In this document: positions 53,537-62,186 of the stretch, one piece after another
Layout: the number at the start of each line of letters is the position of its first letter
How positions within the stretch are numbered: the stretch's first letter is position 1
NCBI RefSeq assembly: GCF_010686705.1
Contig: NZ_JAAGWY010000004.1
Span: forward strand, 62,001-126,000
Direction of reading: 5' to 3'
From: Leifsonia tongyongensis
Lineage (GTDB): Bacteria; Actinomycetota; Actinomycetes; Actinomycetales; Microbacteriaceae
DNA length: 64,000 nucleotides
Notes under the pieces: generated by a model
Databases searched by the model: none
Told to the model about the DNA's origin: nothing
The model's input: the letters and a program-made list of their open reading frames with translations, nothing else
Program-made: the position numbers and the translations under genes

Positions 53537-55117
53537 ATGACCAGGTCTCACACCGGGCGCACGATCGCGGGCATCGTCGCGGTCGGCATCGCAACCGCAC
53601 TCGTCATCACCGGATGCTCACCGAGCGGGGGAGCCAAGAGCTCCAGCGGAAAGACCCTCGTGGTCGATCAGTCGTTCGACCTGAAGACCGCCGACCCCGG
53701 TCGTGCCTTCGAGCTCACGGGCAGCATCGTCGATCGCGCGCTCTACGAGACCCTTCTCACCTTCAAAGGCTCCGATGTCACCAAGCCGGTGCCGCAGCTC
53801 GCCACGTACAAGGAGTCGTCCGACAACAAGACGCTCACGCTCACGCTCGACGGCAAGCACACGTTCTCGGACGGAACGACGGTCACCGCCGACGACGTCG
53901 TGTTCTCTCTCAAGCGAGTCCAGGGAATCAAGGGCAACCCGTCGTTCCTCCTCGACGGGGTCACCGTGAACAAGGTCGACGACAAGACCGTCACCCTCAC
54001 CACCGCGACCCCGAACCCCGCGCTTCCGTTCATCCTCCCGAACCCGTCGCTCGGAATCCTGAACTCGAAGCTCGTCACGAAGAACGGCGGAGCGCCGGAC
54101 AACACCGACAAGGCGGAGGCGTTCCTCAACAAGACCTCCGCGGGCTCCGGGCCGTACGAGCTCGAGTCGTACAACGTCAGCACCAAGGTCGTCTTCAAGC
54201 TGAACCCGCACTACGTCGGCGCCGCACCCGCCTACAGCCGCGTCGTTCTCGAGAATGTCGCGGGACCCACGCAGAAGATCAACGTGCAGGCCGGCTCGAG
54301 CCAGGTCGCACTCGACCTCAACGCTGACCAGGTCCAGGGCCTCGACGGAGGTTCGACCAAGGTGATCAAGGGCGTCTCGCCGTACGTGATCTACACCTGG
54401 TACAACCAGAACCCGACGGTCGGGGCAGGCGTCACCAACAAGGCGCAGTTCCTGACGGCGGTCCGCCACGGCATCGACTACTCGAAGATCCTGTCCATCG
54501 CCGGAACGGGCTCGACCCAGCCCGGCGGCATGGTCCCGTCGATGTTCCTCGGTGCGCTGACCTCAGATCCGTCGAACACGTTCGATGCAGCCGCGGCGAA
54601 GACCGCGCTCGCGGCATCCGGATACGCCGGCCAACCCGTGAAGTTCTCGTACCCGAACGACATCACGGTCAACGGGCTGCAGATGCAGACCCTCGCCGAG
54701 GCCATCCAGGCACAGCTGAAAGACATCGGCATCACCATCACGCTCGCTCCGTCTCCGATCTCGACCTTCCTCGACGCCTACCGGGCCGGGAAACTGCAGT
54801 CGGGGATCATGTACTGGGGCCCGGACTTCCCGGACCCGTCGGACTACCTCGTGTTCAACCCGGGTGAGTCCCTCGGCCTGCGCGCCGGCTGGGCGAAGGG
54901 GGCAGACCCCGCGGTCAGCACTCTGGCCGACGCCGCTGCGTCGGCGGTCGGGTCGGCCGACCGCACCAAGGCCTACCAGGCCTGGCAGACGCAGGCCAAC
55001 GCCACGGGGCCGTTCCTGCCCGTCGTGCAGCCCGGCCAGTACGTGGTCACCGCAACCTCGGTGACGCAGCTCGAACTCAATCCCGTGTGGACCGTTGACC
55101 TCGCAGAGATCAAGTAG
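53537..55117 (+). CDS. Peptide ABC transporter substrate-binding lipoprotein (DppA/OppA type)
   Basis: A 526-residue family 5 solute-binding protein. Signal peptide HTGRTIAGIVAVGIATALVITGC with lipobox ITGC, then a Ser/Gly linker. LTLTLDGKHTFSDGTTVTADDVVFSLKRVQ near 94-123 is the family signature (the DGxxxTADDV pattern). The three-lobe fold and length are typical. GIMYWGPDFPDPSDYLVFNPG near 417-437 lies near the ligand pocket. GAAGGGG lies 6 nt before the ATG. First gene of a complete five-gene importer. Confidence 0.93.
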   Translation: MTRSHTGRTIAGIVAVGIATALVITGCSPSGGAKSSSGKTLVVDQSFDLKTADPGRAFELTGSIVDRALYETLLTFKGSDVTKPVPQLATYKESSDNKTLTLTLDGKHTFSDGTTVTADDVVFSLKRVQGIKGNPSFLLDGVTVNKVDDKTVTLTTATPNPALPFILPNPSLGILNSKLVTKNGGAPDNTDKAEAFLNKTSAGSGPYELESYNVSTKVVFKLNPHYVGAAPAYSRVVLENVAGPTQKINVQAGSSQVALDLNADQVQGLDGGSTKVIKGVSPYVIYTWYNQNPTVGAGVTNKAQFLTAVRHGIDYSKILSIAGTGSTQPGGMVPSMFLGALTSDPSNTFDAAAAKTALAASGYAGQPVKFSYPNDITVNGLQMQTLAEAIQAQLKDIGITITLAPSPISTFLDAYRAGKLQSGIMYWGPDFPDPSDYLVFNPGESLGLRAGWAKGADPAVSTLADAAASAVGSADRTKAYQAWQTQANATGPFLPVVQPGQYVVTATSVTQLELNPVWTVDLAEIK

Positions 55118-56195
55118 CTCGACCCTGGAGGCGCCTGCGCCCGACCGGCTCGTCACCGACGAGCGCAGGCGCCTTCCCCCTCTCGTCCGCTACATCGCGC
55201 TCCGCCTCGGTGTGAGTGTGCTGCTGATCTTCGGCGTCACACTCGTCACCTTCACGCTCACGAACCTCGTACCGGCCGACCCGGCCCAGGCGGCACTGGG
55301 AGAGCGGGCGGCGAGCGACCCCGCCGTGGTCGCGGAGTTCCGCAAAGCGCAGGGCCTCGACAAACCGGTGGTCGTGCAGTATTTCGTGTACCTCGCCCAC
55401 CTGCTCCAGGGAAACCTCGGGGTCTCCACGCAGACGCACAACCCGGTGTCGCAGGACCTCGCGGTCGCCTTCCCAGCGACGGCTGAGCTGGCGATCTTCG
55501 TGATCGTCTTCTCGATCATCATCGGGATCGGGCTCGGATTGTTCGCAGCGCTGCGACACAACCGCTTCTCGGACCAGCTCATCCGGATCTTCAGCCTCGG
55601 CGGGATCTCGATCCCGACGTTCTGGCTGGCGCTCGCGGTGTTCTACATCTTCTTCTACCAGCTGCACTGGGCGCCGGGCAGTGGTCGGCTCGATCCGGCT
55701 GCACAGGCCCCACCCACGGTCACCGGCATGTACACGGTCGACGCGCTCCTGGCCGGTCAGTGGGACACCTTCTGGGATGCGCTGTCGCACCTTGCGCTCC
55801 CGGGCCTCGTCCTCACGCTGTACACCGTCGGCCTGCTGATCCGCTTCGCCCGGTCTGCCGTGCTCGACATCCTCGGTCTCGACTACGTGACCGCTGCCCG
55901 CGCCAAGGGGCTGAGCTCCCGGCGCGTCGTCTTCGGTTACACGCTGCGCGGCGCGCTCCTTCCGATCCTCACGATCGTGGGACTCGCCTTCGGGTCGCTG
56001 CTCTCCGGGACGGTGCTCACCGAGCAGGTGTTCTCCTGGGGAGGCATCGGCCAGTACGCGTACAAAGCCGCGACGACCCTCGACCTGCCGGCCGTCATGG
56101 GCGTCGGCCTGATCGTCGGGCTCGTCTACATCATCACCAACTTCGTGATCGACGTGATCTACGGTCTGGTCGACCCGAGAGTGAGGGTCCAGTGA
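55095..56195 (+). CDS. Peptide ABC transporter permease (DppB type)
   Basis: A 366-residue membrane protein with six hydrophobic segments. YIALRLGVSVLLIFGVTLVTFTLTNLVPADPAQAALGERA near 33-72 is the DppB start. The EAA loop is DYVTAARAKGLSSRRVVFGYTLRGALLPILT near 262-292, and the C-terminus VDVIYGLVDPRVRVQ-like ending is canonical. The only visible start is a TTG at 55095, which overlaps the end of the binding-protein gene by 23 bp; CTGGAGG further on has no start codon behind it, so the first 25 residues are uncertain. It overlaps the DppC-type gene by 4 bp. Confidence 0.9.
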   Translation: MTSQRSSSSTLEAPAPDRLVTDERRRLPPLVRYIALRLGVSVLLIFGVTLVTFTLTNLVPADPAQAALGERAASDPAVVAEFRKAQGLDKPVVVQYFVYLAHLLQGNLGVSTQTHNPVSQDLAVAFPATAELAIFVIVFSIIIGIGLGLFAALRHNRFSDQLIRIFSLGGISIPTFWLALAVFYIFFYQLHWAPGSGRLDPAAQAPPTVTGMYTVDALLAGQWDTFWDALSHLALPGLVLTLYTVGLLIRFARSAVLDILGLDYVTAARAKGLSSRRVVFGYTLRGALLPILTIVGLAFGSLLSGTVLTEQVFSWGGIGQYAYKAATTLDLPAVMGVGLIVGLVYIITNFVIDVIYGLVDPRVRVQ

Positions 56196-57070
56196 CCGCA
56201 ACCCTCGACATCGCCGTCAAGCGCAAGCGACCCATCCTGCCCGCCGTCTGGCGCCGGCCGATGGCCGTCATCGGAGTGGCGGTGATCGCCATCTGGCTGT
56301 TCATCGCGATCTTCGCGCCGCTCATCGCGCCGTACGACCCGCTCGCCCAGAGCTTCACGCGTCTCTCGCCGCCGAGTTCGGCGCACTGGTTCGGAACGGA
56401 CGCTGTCGGGCGCGACGTTCTCTCGCGTACCCTGTACGGCGCACGGGTATCGCTTCCGCTCGCGCTCATCCTCGTGGTGTCCTCGATGATCATCGGCTCC
56501 ATCCTGGGAGCGGTCGCCGGCTACTTCGGCCGCGGAGTCGACGAAGTGATCATGCGCATCTCCGACCTGGTCTTCGCGTTCCCGACGATCATCCTCGCCA
56601 TGATCGTGGCGGCCTCGCTCGGCCCGAGCCTCACCAATGCGGTGATCGCGCTGCTGGTGGTGTCCTGGCCGAGCTATGCCCGCGTCATGCGATCCATGGT
56701 GCTGGGAGAGCGGGCACGCGAGTACGTCATCGCCGGCCGGCTGCTCGGGGCGAGCGCCTACCGCTCGCTCGGCCGCGATGTGCTGCCGAACGTCGCAGCT
56801 CCGGTGCTGGTACTCGCCACCCTGGACTTCGGCAACGCGATCCTGCTCCTCTCGGGGCTGTCGTTCCTCGGTCTCGGCGCGACGCCGCCGACACCGGAAT
56901 GGGGTTCGATGGTCGCCGACGGCGTCCAGAACTTCAGTGCCTGGTGGCTCTCGGCGTTCCCCGGTCTTGCGATCTTCACCGTCGTCATGGCCTTCAACTT
57001 CCTGGGTGACGCGATGCGCGATGCGCTCGACCCGCGCACTGCCGGCAAGGTCCAGGGGGTCTCGGTATGA
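56192..57070 (+). CDS. Peptide ABC transporter permease (DppC type)
   Basis: A 292-residue membrane protein, partner of the DppB-type permease. A basic start (KRKRPILPAVWRRPM) is followed by a membrane segment and APYDPLAQSFTRLSPPSSAHWFGTDAVGRDVLSRTLYGARVSL near 50-92, the signature DppC periplasmic loop. The EAA loop is REYVIAGRLLGASAYRSLGRDVLPNVAAP near 179-207. GTG start in a GTGA overlap with the previous stop; a longer frame upstream is a shadow. Confidence 0.93.
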   Translation: MTATLDIAVKRKRPILPAVWRRPMAVIGVAVIAIWLFIAIFAPLIAPYDPLAQSFTRLSPPSSAHWFGTDAVGRDVLSRTLYGARVSLPLALILVVSSMIIGSILGAVAGYFGRGVDEVIMRISDLVFAFPTIILAMIVAASLGPSLTNAVIALLVVSWPSYARVMRSMVLGERAREYVIAGRLLGASAYRSLGRDVLPNVAAPVLVLATLDFGNAILLLSGLSFLGLGATPPTPEWGSMVADGVQNFSAWWLSAFPGLAIFTVVMAFNFLGDAMRDALDPRTAGKVQGVSV

Positions 57071-57933
57071 CCGGAATCACGATCTCGGACCTCACTCTGG
57101 AGCTCGGCGACCCGAAGTCGCCGAAACGGATCCTGCGCGGGATCGATCTCGAGGTGCCCGCGGGCCAGATCACCGGCCTCGCCGGCGAATCCGGTTCGGG
57201 GAAGACCGTGACCGGACTGACCGTCTGCGGGCTTCAGCCTGCTGGTTCCCGCGTGTCCGGTCGCATCAGGCTCGACGGTGCGCGCCGGTCGGTCGACAAC
57301 CTCCTCGAGCTCTCGCAGGCCCAGCTCAACCGGCTGCGCGGGCGTGAGCTGGCGATGATCTTCCAGGACCCGACTGCGAGCCTGCACCCCATGATCTCGA
57401 TCGGCGGCCAGCTCACCGATCACGTGCGCTACCACCTGGGCCTCGGACGCCGGCAGGCGCGCGAACTCGCGGTCGAACTGCTCGAGCGGGTGCGCGTCCC
57501 GGAGCCGGAGAATGCGCTGTCCAAATACCCGCACCAGTTCTCGGGCGGCCAGCTCCAGCGCATCGCGATCGCGATCGCCATCGCGTGCGAACCGTCCGTA
57601 CTGATCGCGGATGAGCCGACGACGGCGCTCGACGTGACGGTCCAGGCGGGCATCCTGCGACTGCTGCGCGAACTCTGCGACACGATGGACCTGGCGATCC
57701 TCCTCGTCACGCACGACCTCGGCGTCATGTCGGCGGTGGCCGACACGGTGGCGGTCATGCACAACGGCTCGATCGTCGAACACGGATCGCGCTACCAGGT
57801 CATCCGCGAACCGCGCACCGAATACACGCGCTCGCTCATCGAGTCGCTGCCGGCCGTGCCTCCGCCCCCGCAGGTCGTGCACGAGGTGGCCGTGGAGACC
57901 GGGATCGAGAACGACGAGGAGAGCGGCCGATGA
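57067..57933 (+). CDS. Peptide ABC transporter ATPase (DppD type)
   Basis: A 288-residue ABC ATPase. Walker A GESGSGKTVTGL near 41-52, Q-loop in MIFQDPTASLHPM near 97, signature SGGQLQRIAIAIAIA near 159, Walker B VLIADEPTTALDVTVQ near 178, H-loop LLVTHDLG near 214. The C-terminus is shorter than the usual DppD and lacks the Cys-rich 4Fe-4S-like oligopeptide end; a Pro-rich stretch (PAVPPPPQV) stands there. It overlaps both neighbours by 4 bp. Confidence 0.93.
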   Translation: MTGITISDLTLELGDPKSPKRILRGIDLEVPAGQITGLAGESGSGKTVTGLTVCGLQPAGSRVSGRIRLDGARRSVDNLLELSQAQLNRLRGRELAMIFQDPTASLHPMISIGGQLTDHVRYHLGLGRRQARELAVELLERVRVPEPENALSKYPHQFSGGQLQRIAIAIAIACEPSVLIADEPTTALDVTVQAGILRLLRELCDTMDLAILLVTHDLGVMSAVADTVAVMHNGSIVEHGSRYQVIREPRTEYTRSLIESLPAVPPPPQVVHEVAVETGIENDEESGR

Positions 57934-58709
57934 CGGGCGAACTGGTGGTCGACGGTGTCAGCGTGCAGTATCGCCGCCCCGGGCGCGGAAAGCTCACGGC
58001 CGTAGACGATGTCTCGCTTTCGCTCGGCACCGGCGAGGTCGTCGGGCTCGTGGGCGAATCCGGTTGCGGAAAGTCCACGCTCGCACGCGCCATCTGCGGA
58101 CTGGAACCCCTCTCCGGGGGATCCATCACCTTCGACGACGAACCGGTGCCGAGGCTGCGACTGCGGTCGCGACCGGTCCGCCTGCGGCGGATTCAGATGG
58201 TGTTCCAGAACCCCTACGCCTCGCTCAACCCGCGCCGCAAGGTCGGCGCCCAGATAGCGGACGCTTTCGCGGTCGCCGGCCCGGATCGCTCCACGGTGCC
58301 CGAGCTGCTCGCCGACGTCGGGCTCGACCGTGACGCGGCCGACCGCTACCCCCATGAGTTCTCCGGCGGCCAACGTCAGCGCATCGCGATCGCACGCGCG
58401 ATCGCAGCCCGACCGGACGTCCTGATCGGCGACGAGCCCATCGCATCCCTCGACGCCTCGCTCCAGGCGAAGGTCGCTCAGCTCATGCGCGACGTCGCCC
58501 TGAAGAACGGCGCCTCCCTCCTGTTCATCAGCCACGACCTCTCCGTCGTGCGGGTCATCGCAGATCGGGTCGCGGTCATGCAGGCGGGCCGGGTGGTGGA
58601 GAGCGGGCCGATCGACCAGGTCTGGAACGCGCCGAAGAACGACTACACGGCCAGGCTGCTCGCCTCGATCCCGGTTCCCGACGGCCTGGGGAACCTACCC
58701 GTCGGCTGA
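57930..58709 (+). CDS. Peptide ABC transporter ATPase (DppF type)
   Basis: A 259-residue ABC ATPase. Walker A GESGCGKSTLARAICGL near 42-58, Q-loop MVFQNPYASLNPRRKVGAQIADAF near 90-113, signature FSGGQRQRIAIARAIAARP near 144, Walker B VLIGDEPIASLDASLQAKVAQLM near 164, H-loop LLFISHDLSVV near 196. The DEPxxxLD glutamate is present. It completes the importer with the DppD-type ATPase and is the last gene of the operon. Confidence 0.93.
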   Translation: MTGELVVDGVSVQYRRPGRGKLTAVDDVSLSLGTGEVVGLVGESGCGKSTLARAICGLEPLSGGSITFDDEPVPRLRLRSRPVRLRRIQMVFQNPYASLNPRRKVGAQIADAFAVAGPDRSTVPELLADVGLDRDAADRYPHEFSGGQRQRIAIARAIAARPDVLIGDEPIASLDASLQAKVAQLMRDVALKNGASLLFISHDLSVVRVIADRVAVMQAGRVVESGPIDQVWNAPKNDYTARLLASIPVPDGLGNLPVG

Positions 58710-58745
58710 CGGCGGCACGGGCACGGGCCCGTCTCGGCGGGCGGC

Positions 58746-58757
58746 TAGCCTAGGATC
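58746..58757 (+). promoter_or_regulatory. Leaderless promoter -10 (TAGCCT-N6-ATG)
   Basis: TAGCCT (58746-58751) is 6 nt before the ATG of the aldo/keto reductase; an overlapping TAGGAT follows. No SD is present. Confidence 0.6.
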
Positions 58758-59720
58758 ATGGCTCAGATCGAATACCGCACCCTCGGCACATCCGGACTCG
58801 TCGTCTCCACCATCGGACTCGGCTGCAACAACTTCGGCAGGCAGGGGACGGCATCGGAGAGCCAGGCCGGTACGGACGCCGTGATCGGGGCCGCCATCGA
58901 CACCGGGGTGACGCTCTTCGACACGGCGGACATCTACGGCGCTGAGCGCGGCCTCTCCGAGACCCTGATGGGCAACGCACTCGCGGGCAAGCGCGATGGC
59001 ATCGTGCTTGCGACCAAGTTCGGAATGGACATGGGTGGTGCGAACGGTCCCGACTGGGGTGTTCGCGGATCGCGCCGATACATCCGCCTGGCGGTGGAGG
59101 CGTCCCTGCGCCGCCTGCGAACCGACTGGATCGACCTCTACCAGTTGCACACGCCGGACCCGGTGACGCCGATCGAGGAGACCCTGGCGACCCTGGACGA
59201 TCTCATCACCGAAGGAAAGATCCGCTACATCGGCCATTCGAATCTCACCGGCTGGCAGATCGCCGAGGCCGAGTTCACCGCCCAGCTCGCCGGACACCCG
59301 AAGTTCATCTCGGCCCAGAACGAGTACAGCCTTCTGGTACGCGGCGCTGAGAAGGAGGTGCTGCCCGCCGTCAACCGGTACGGGCTCGGGTTCCTCCCAT
59401 ATTTCCCGCTCTACAACGGCCTGTTCACGGGCAAGTTCTCTCGTCAGGGCGGGCCGGCGGACAGCCGCATCATGAGGATCCGCCGGCATCTCGCCGACAA
59501 CGCTCCGTGGGATGTCATCGAGCAGTACCAGGCGTTCTGCGACGAGCGCGGGGTCACCATGCTCGAGGCGACGTTCGCGTGGCTTCTCGCACAGCCCGGG
59601 CTGACGAGCGTGATCGCAGGCGCCACGAGGCCCGAGCAGATCATCCAGAACGCGGAAGCCGCTTCGTCGTGGAAGCCGACCGCCGACGAGGTGGCGGCCA
59701 TCTCGGACCTGTTCTCGTAG
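58758..59720 (+). CDS. Aldo/keto reductase
   Basis: A 320-residue NADPH-dependent TIM-barrel oxidoreductase. The catalytic tetrad is visible: Asp and Tyr in GVTLFDTADIYGAERGLSETLMG near 54-76, Lys in IVLATKFGM near 88, and His in RYIGHSNLTGW near 158 (in this branch His is in the YLxHxxD/YIGHSN block). IDLYQLHTPDPVTPIEETLATLDDLITEGKIRYIG is the usual AKR segment. C-terminal VIAGATRPEQIIQNAEAASSW binds the cofactor phosphate. Close in type to the YghZ/AKR11-like proteins, substrate unknown. Single gene with its own leaderless promoter. Confidence 0.9.
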   Translation: MAQIEYRTLGTSGLVVSTIGLGCNNFGRQGTASESQAGTDAVIGAAIDTGVTLFDTADIYGAERGLSETLMGNALAGKRDGIVLATKFGMDMGGANGPDWGVRGSRRYIRLAVEASLRRLRTDWIDLYQLHTPDPVTPIEETLATLDDLITEGKIRYIGHSNLTGWQIAEAEFTAQLAGHPKFISAQNEYSLLVRGAEKEVLPAVNRYGLGFLPYFPLYNGLFTGKFSRQGGPADSRIMRIRRHLADNAPWDVIEQYQAFCDERGVTMLEATFAWLLAQPGLTSVIAGATRPEQIIQNAEAASSWKPTADEVAAISDLFS

Positions 59721-59740
59721 CCTTCGGGCCACGTGAGGGT

Positions 59741-59771
59741 TCACGGCGACGCGCCGCCGTTTTCGCCGTGA
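59741..59771 (+). terminator. Inverted repeat after the aldo/keto reductase gene
   Basis: TCACGGCGA (59741-59749) and TCGCCGTGA (59763-59771) pair perfectly over 9 bp with a 13-nt loop, 20 bp after the stop codon. A terminator is the likely role; it also lies just upstream of the TetR operator. Confidence 0.5.
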
Positions 59772-59789
59772 GCGAACGCCTTGCGGCAC

Positions 59790-59809
59790 CTGAGTGAGTA
59801 CTCACTCAG
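59790..59809. promoter_or_regulatory. TetR operator, perfect 20-bp palindrome
   Basis: CTGAGTGAGTACTCACTCAG is perfectly self-complementary. It ends one base before a -10 hexamer (TAGTCT, 59811-59816) and 14 bp before the ATG of the TetR-family gene. GAGTGAGTACTCACTC-type palindromes are known for TetR regulators of efflux genes. Confidence 0.88.
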
Positions 59810-59810
59810 C

Positions 59811-59816
59811 TAGTCT
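59811..59816 (+). promoter_or_regulatory. -10 hexamer of the TetR-exporter operon, probably leaderless
   Basis: TAGTCT is 7 nt before the ATG at 59824, so transcription should start at or next to the ATG. The operator occupies the spacer between this and the -35 side, so bound repressor would exclude RNA polymerase. Confidence 0.6.
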
Positions 59817-59823
59817 GGACACC

Positions 59824-60462
59824 ATGGTGCAGAACCGGCGAGCGCAGCCGTTGTCGGTCGAGGAGCGGCAGTCGATGATCATCGATGCCGTCATCCCGCT
59901 GCTCATCGAGCACGGCCGCAGCGTCACCTCGAAGCAGATCGCCGAAGCCGCCTGCGTCGCCGAAGGCACGATCTTCCGGGCGTTCGGCGACAAGGACACC
60001 CTGGTCACGGCCGCCATCGAGAAGTATCTCGACCCGGAGCCGCTCCGGCAGGCGCTGCGGTCGATCGACCCCGCGCTTCCGCTCGAGAACAAGGTGCGAG
60101 CGATCATCTACCTCATGCGCGAACGCTTCTCGAGCATGTTCCGCATGATTGCCGCCATCGGGGGCGAACGGCCGCCCGTGCCGCACGCGCGCCACGAGTT
60201 CCCGGCGATCATCGCCGAGGTCCTCGCACCCGAGGCGGCGATGCTGAACTGGCCGCCCGAGCGTGTCGCGCACATCGTGCGGATGATCAGCGTCGCCTCC
60301 TCATTTCCCGCGCTCAACGAAGGCATGGAATTCAGTGTCGACGAACTCGCGCGCGTCGTCCTCTACGGGATCGCCGGGAAACCGGTCGATCCACATGAGA
60401 CGCTCCCTCCTGCCCTGTCCACCACTGCAACCGCTACGAGCGAGGACCGAACATGCTCCTGA
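59824..60462 (+). CDS. TetR-family transcriptional regulator
   Basis: A 212-residue repressor. The N-terminal HTH is RQSMIIDAVIPLLIEHGRSVTSKQIAEAACVAEGTIFRAFGDKDTLVTAAIEKYL, about residues 15-69, with the recognition helix in AEGTIFRAFGDK. The C-terminal domain would bind a ligand, probably a substrate of the exporter encoded downstream. The ATG at 59824 was preferred over one ten codons upstream because it lies after the operator and -10 hexamer. Its end overlaps the exporter gene by 10 bp, so repressor and pump are one operon that is self-regulated. Confidence 0.9.
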   Translation: MVQNRRAQPLSVEERQSMIIDAVIPLLIEHGRSVTSKQIAEAACVAEGTIFRAFGDKDTLVTAAIEKYLDPEPLRQALRSIDPALPLENKVRAIIYLMRERFSSMFRMIAAIGGERPPVPHARHEFPAIIAEVLAPEAAMLNWPPERVAHIVRMISVASSFPALNEGMEFSVDELARVVLYGIAGKPVDPHETLPPALSTTATATSEDRTCS

Positions 60463-62186
60463 AACTCCTCGGGCGCTTCCTGCGCCCGCATTGGCGACTC
60501 CTCGTCGGAGTCGTCTTCTTCCAGCTCGCGCAGTCCCTGCTCTCGCTCTGGTTGCCGACTCTCAACGCCGACATCATCGACAACGGGGTCGTCAAGGGCG
60601 ACACGAACTACATCCTCTGGGTGGGTGCCGGGATGCTCGGGGTCACGGTCCTGCAGGTCGCGTGCTCGATCACCGCCGTCTACTTCGGGGCGAAAGTCGC
60701 GATGCGGGTGGGCCGTGACCTGCGCGGCGCGATCTTCGTCAAGGTCGGCGAGTTCTCCGAACGGGAAGTCTCGGCCTTCGGAGCGCCGTCGCTCATCACG
60801 CGGAACACCAACGACGTGCAGCAGGTGCAGATGCTCGTGCTGATGACCTGCACGCTGCTGATCTCGGCGCCGATCCTGGCCGTCGGCGGCATCATCCTGG
60901 CACTCCGGCAGGACATCCAGCTGTCCTGGCTGATCGTAGTCAGCGTGCCGGTCCTCCTGATCGCGGTCAGCCTGATCATCGTGCGGATGGTTCCGCAGTT
61001 CCGGCTCATGCAGGCCCGGATCGACAAGGTCAACAAGGTGCTGCGCGAGCAGCTCTCCGGCATCCGCGTCGTCCGTGCGTTCGTGCGCGAAGACGTCGAG
61101 GTCCGGCGGTTCAAGCAGGCCAACGAGGAGGTCACCGAGACCGCGCTGCGCGCCGGCCGCCTGTTCGCACTGATGTTCCCGATCGTGATGCTGGTGCTGA
61201 ACGTCTCGAGTGTCGCTGTGATCTGGTTCGGTGCGTTCCGCATCCAGGACGGCTCGATGCAGATCGGGACCCTGACCGCCTTCCTGCAGTACCTGATGCA
61301 GATCCTGATGGCGGTCATGATGGCGACGTTCATGGCCGTGCTGATTCCGCGCGCATCCGTGTGCGCGGACCGCATCTCCGAGGTGCTCAACACGGAGTCG
61401 ACCGTGAAATCGGCCGCGACGCCCGTGAGCGTGCTCGAGACGCACGGGACCGTGGAACTGGTGGATGCGAGCTTCGCCTACCCCGGTGCGGAGCAGCCGG
61501 TCCTCAGCGACGTGAGCTTCCTGGCCCGCTCGGGCCGCACGACGGCGATCATCGGCAGCACCGGCGCGGGCAAGACCTCGCTCGTCAACCTGATTCCGCG
61601 GTTGTTCGATGCGACCAGCGGCCTCGTCCTGGTCGACGGAGTCGACGTCGCCGAGCTCGAACCCGACCTGCTCTGGTCGCGCATCGGATTGGTGCCGCAG
61701 AAGCCGTACCTCTTCTCGGGCACCGTGGCGAGCAACCTCCGCTACGGCAAACCGGACGCGACCGACGACGAATTGTGGGCTGCACTCAGCGTGGCGCAGG
61801 CGCGTGACTTCGTCGAAGCGATGCCGGAGCAGCTCGAGGCACCGATCGCACAGGGCGGCACCAACGTTTCGGGCGGCCAGCGGCAGAGGCTCGCCATCGC
61901 CCGCGCTCTCGTCAAGCGACCGGAGATCTACGTCTTCGACGACTCGTTCTCGGCGCTCGACGTCGCCACGGATGCGCGGCTGCGGCAGGCGCTGAAGCGC
62001 GAGATCGCCGACGCCACGTTCATCATCGTCGCACAGCGGGTGTCGACGATCATCGACGCCGACCAGATCCTCGTGCTCGAGGACGGCCGCATCGTCGGCC
62101 GGGGCACGCACGAAGAACTCCTCGAGACCTCCGAGACCTATGCGGAGATCGTCTCGTCCCAGCTCACCGCGGAGGAAGCAGCATGA
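60453..62186 (+). CDS. ABC exporter half-transporter with a degenerate ATP site
   Basis: A 577-residue type IV ABC exporter half: six membrane helices (about 15-310), then an NBD with Walker A IIGSTGAGKTSLVNL near 366, Q-loop GLVPQKPYLFSGTVASNLRYGKPDA near 413, signature NVSGGQRQRLAIARAL near 471 and Walker B YVFDDSFSALDVATD near 493. The catalytic Glu after Walker B is Asp (DD) and the switch His is Gln (VAQRVST), so this NBD is expected not to hydrolyse at its own site. That is the pattern of the TM287/LmrC-type member of heterodimeric multidrug exporters. It is coupled to the TetR gene and to its partner (ATGA). Confidence 0.93.
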   Translation: MLLKLLGRFLRPHWRLLVGVVFFQLAQSLLSLWLPTLNADIIDNGVVKGDTNYILWVGAGMLGVTVLQVACSITAVYFGAKVAMRVGRDLRGAIFVKVGEFSEREVSAFGAPSLITRNTNDVQQVQMLVLMTCTLLISAPILAVGGIILALRQDIQLSWLIVVSVPVLLIAVSLIIVRMVPQFRLMQARIDKVNKVLREQLSGIRVVRAFVREDVEVRRFKQANEEVTETALRAGRLFALMFPIVMLVLNVSSVAVIWFGAFRIQDGSMQIGTLTAFLQYLMQILMAVMMATFMAVLIPRASVCADRISEVLNTESTVKSAATPVSVLETHGTVELVDASFAYPGAEQPVLSDVSFLARSGRTTAIIGSTGAGKTSLVNLIPRLFDATSGLVLVDGVDVAELEPDLLWSRIGLVPQKPYLFSGTVASNLRYGKPDATDDELWAALSVAQARDFVEAMPEQLEAPIAQGGTNVSGGQRQRLAIARALVKRPEIYVFDDSFSALDVATDARLRQALKREIADATFIIVAQRVSTIIDADQILVLEDGRIVGRGTHEELLETSETYAEIVSSQLTAEEAA

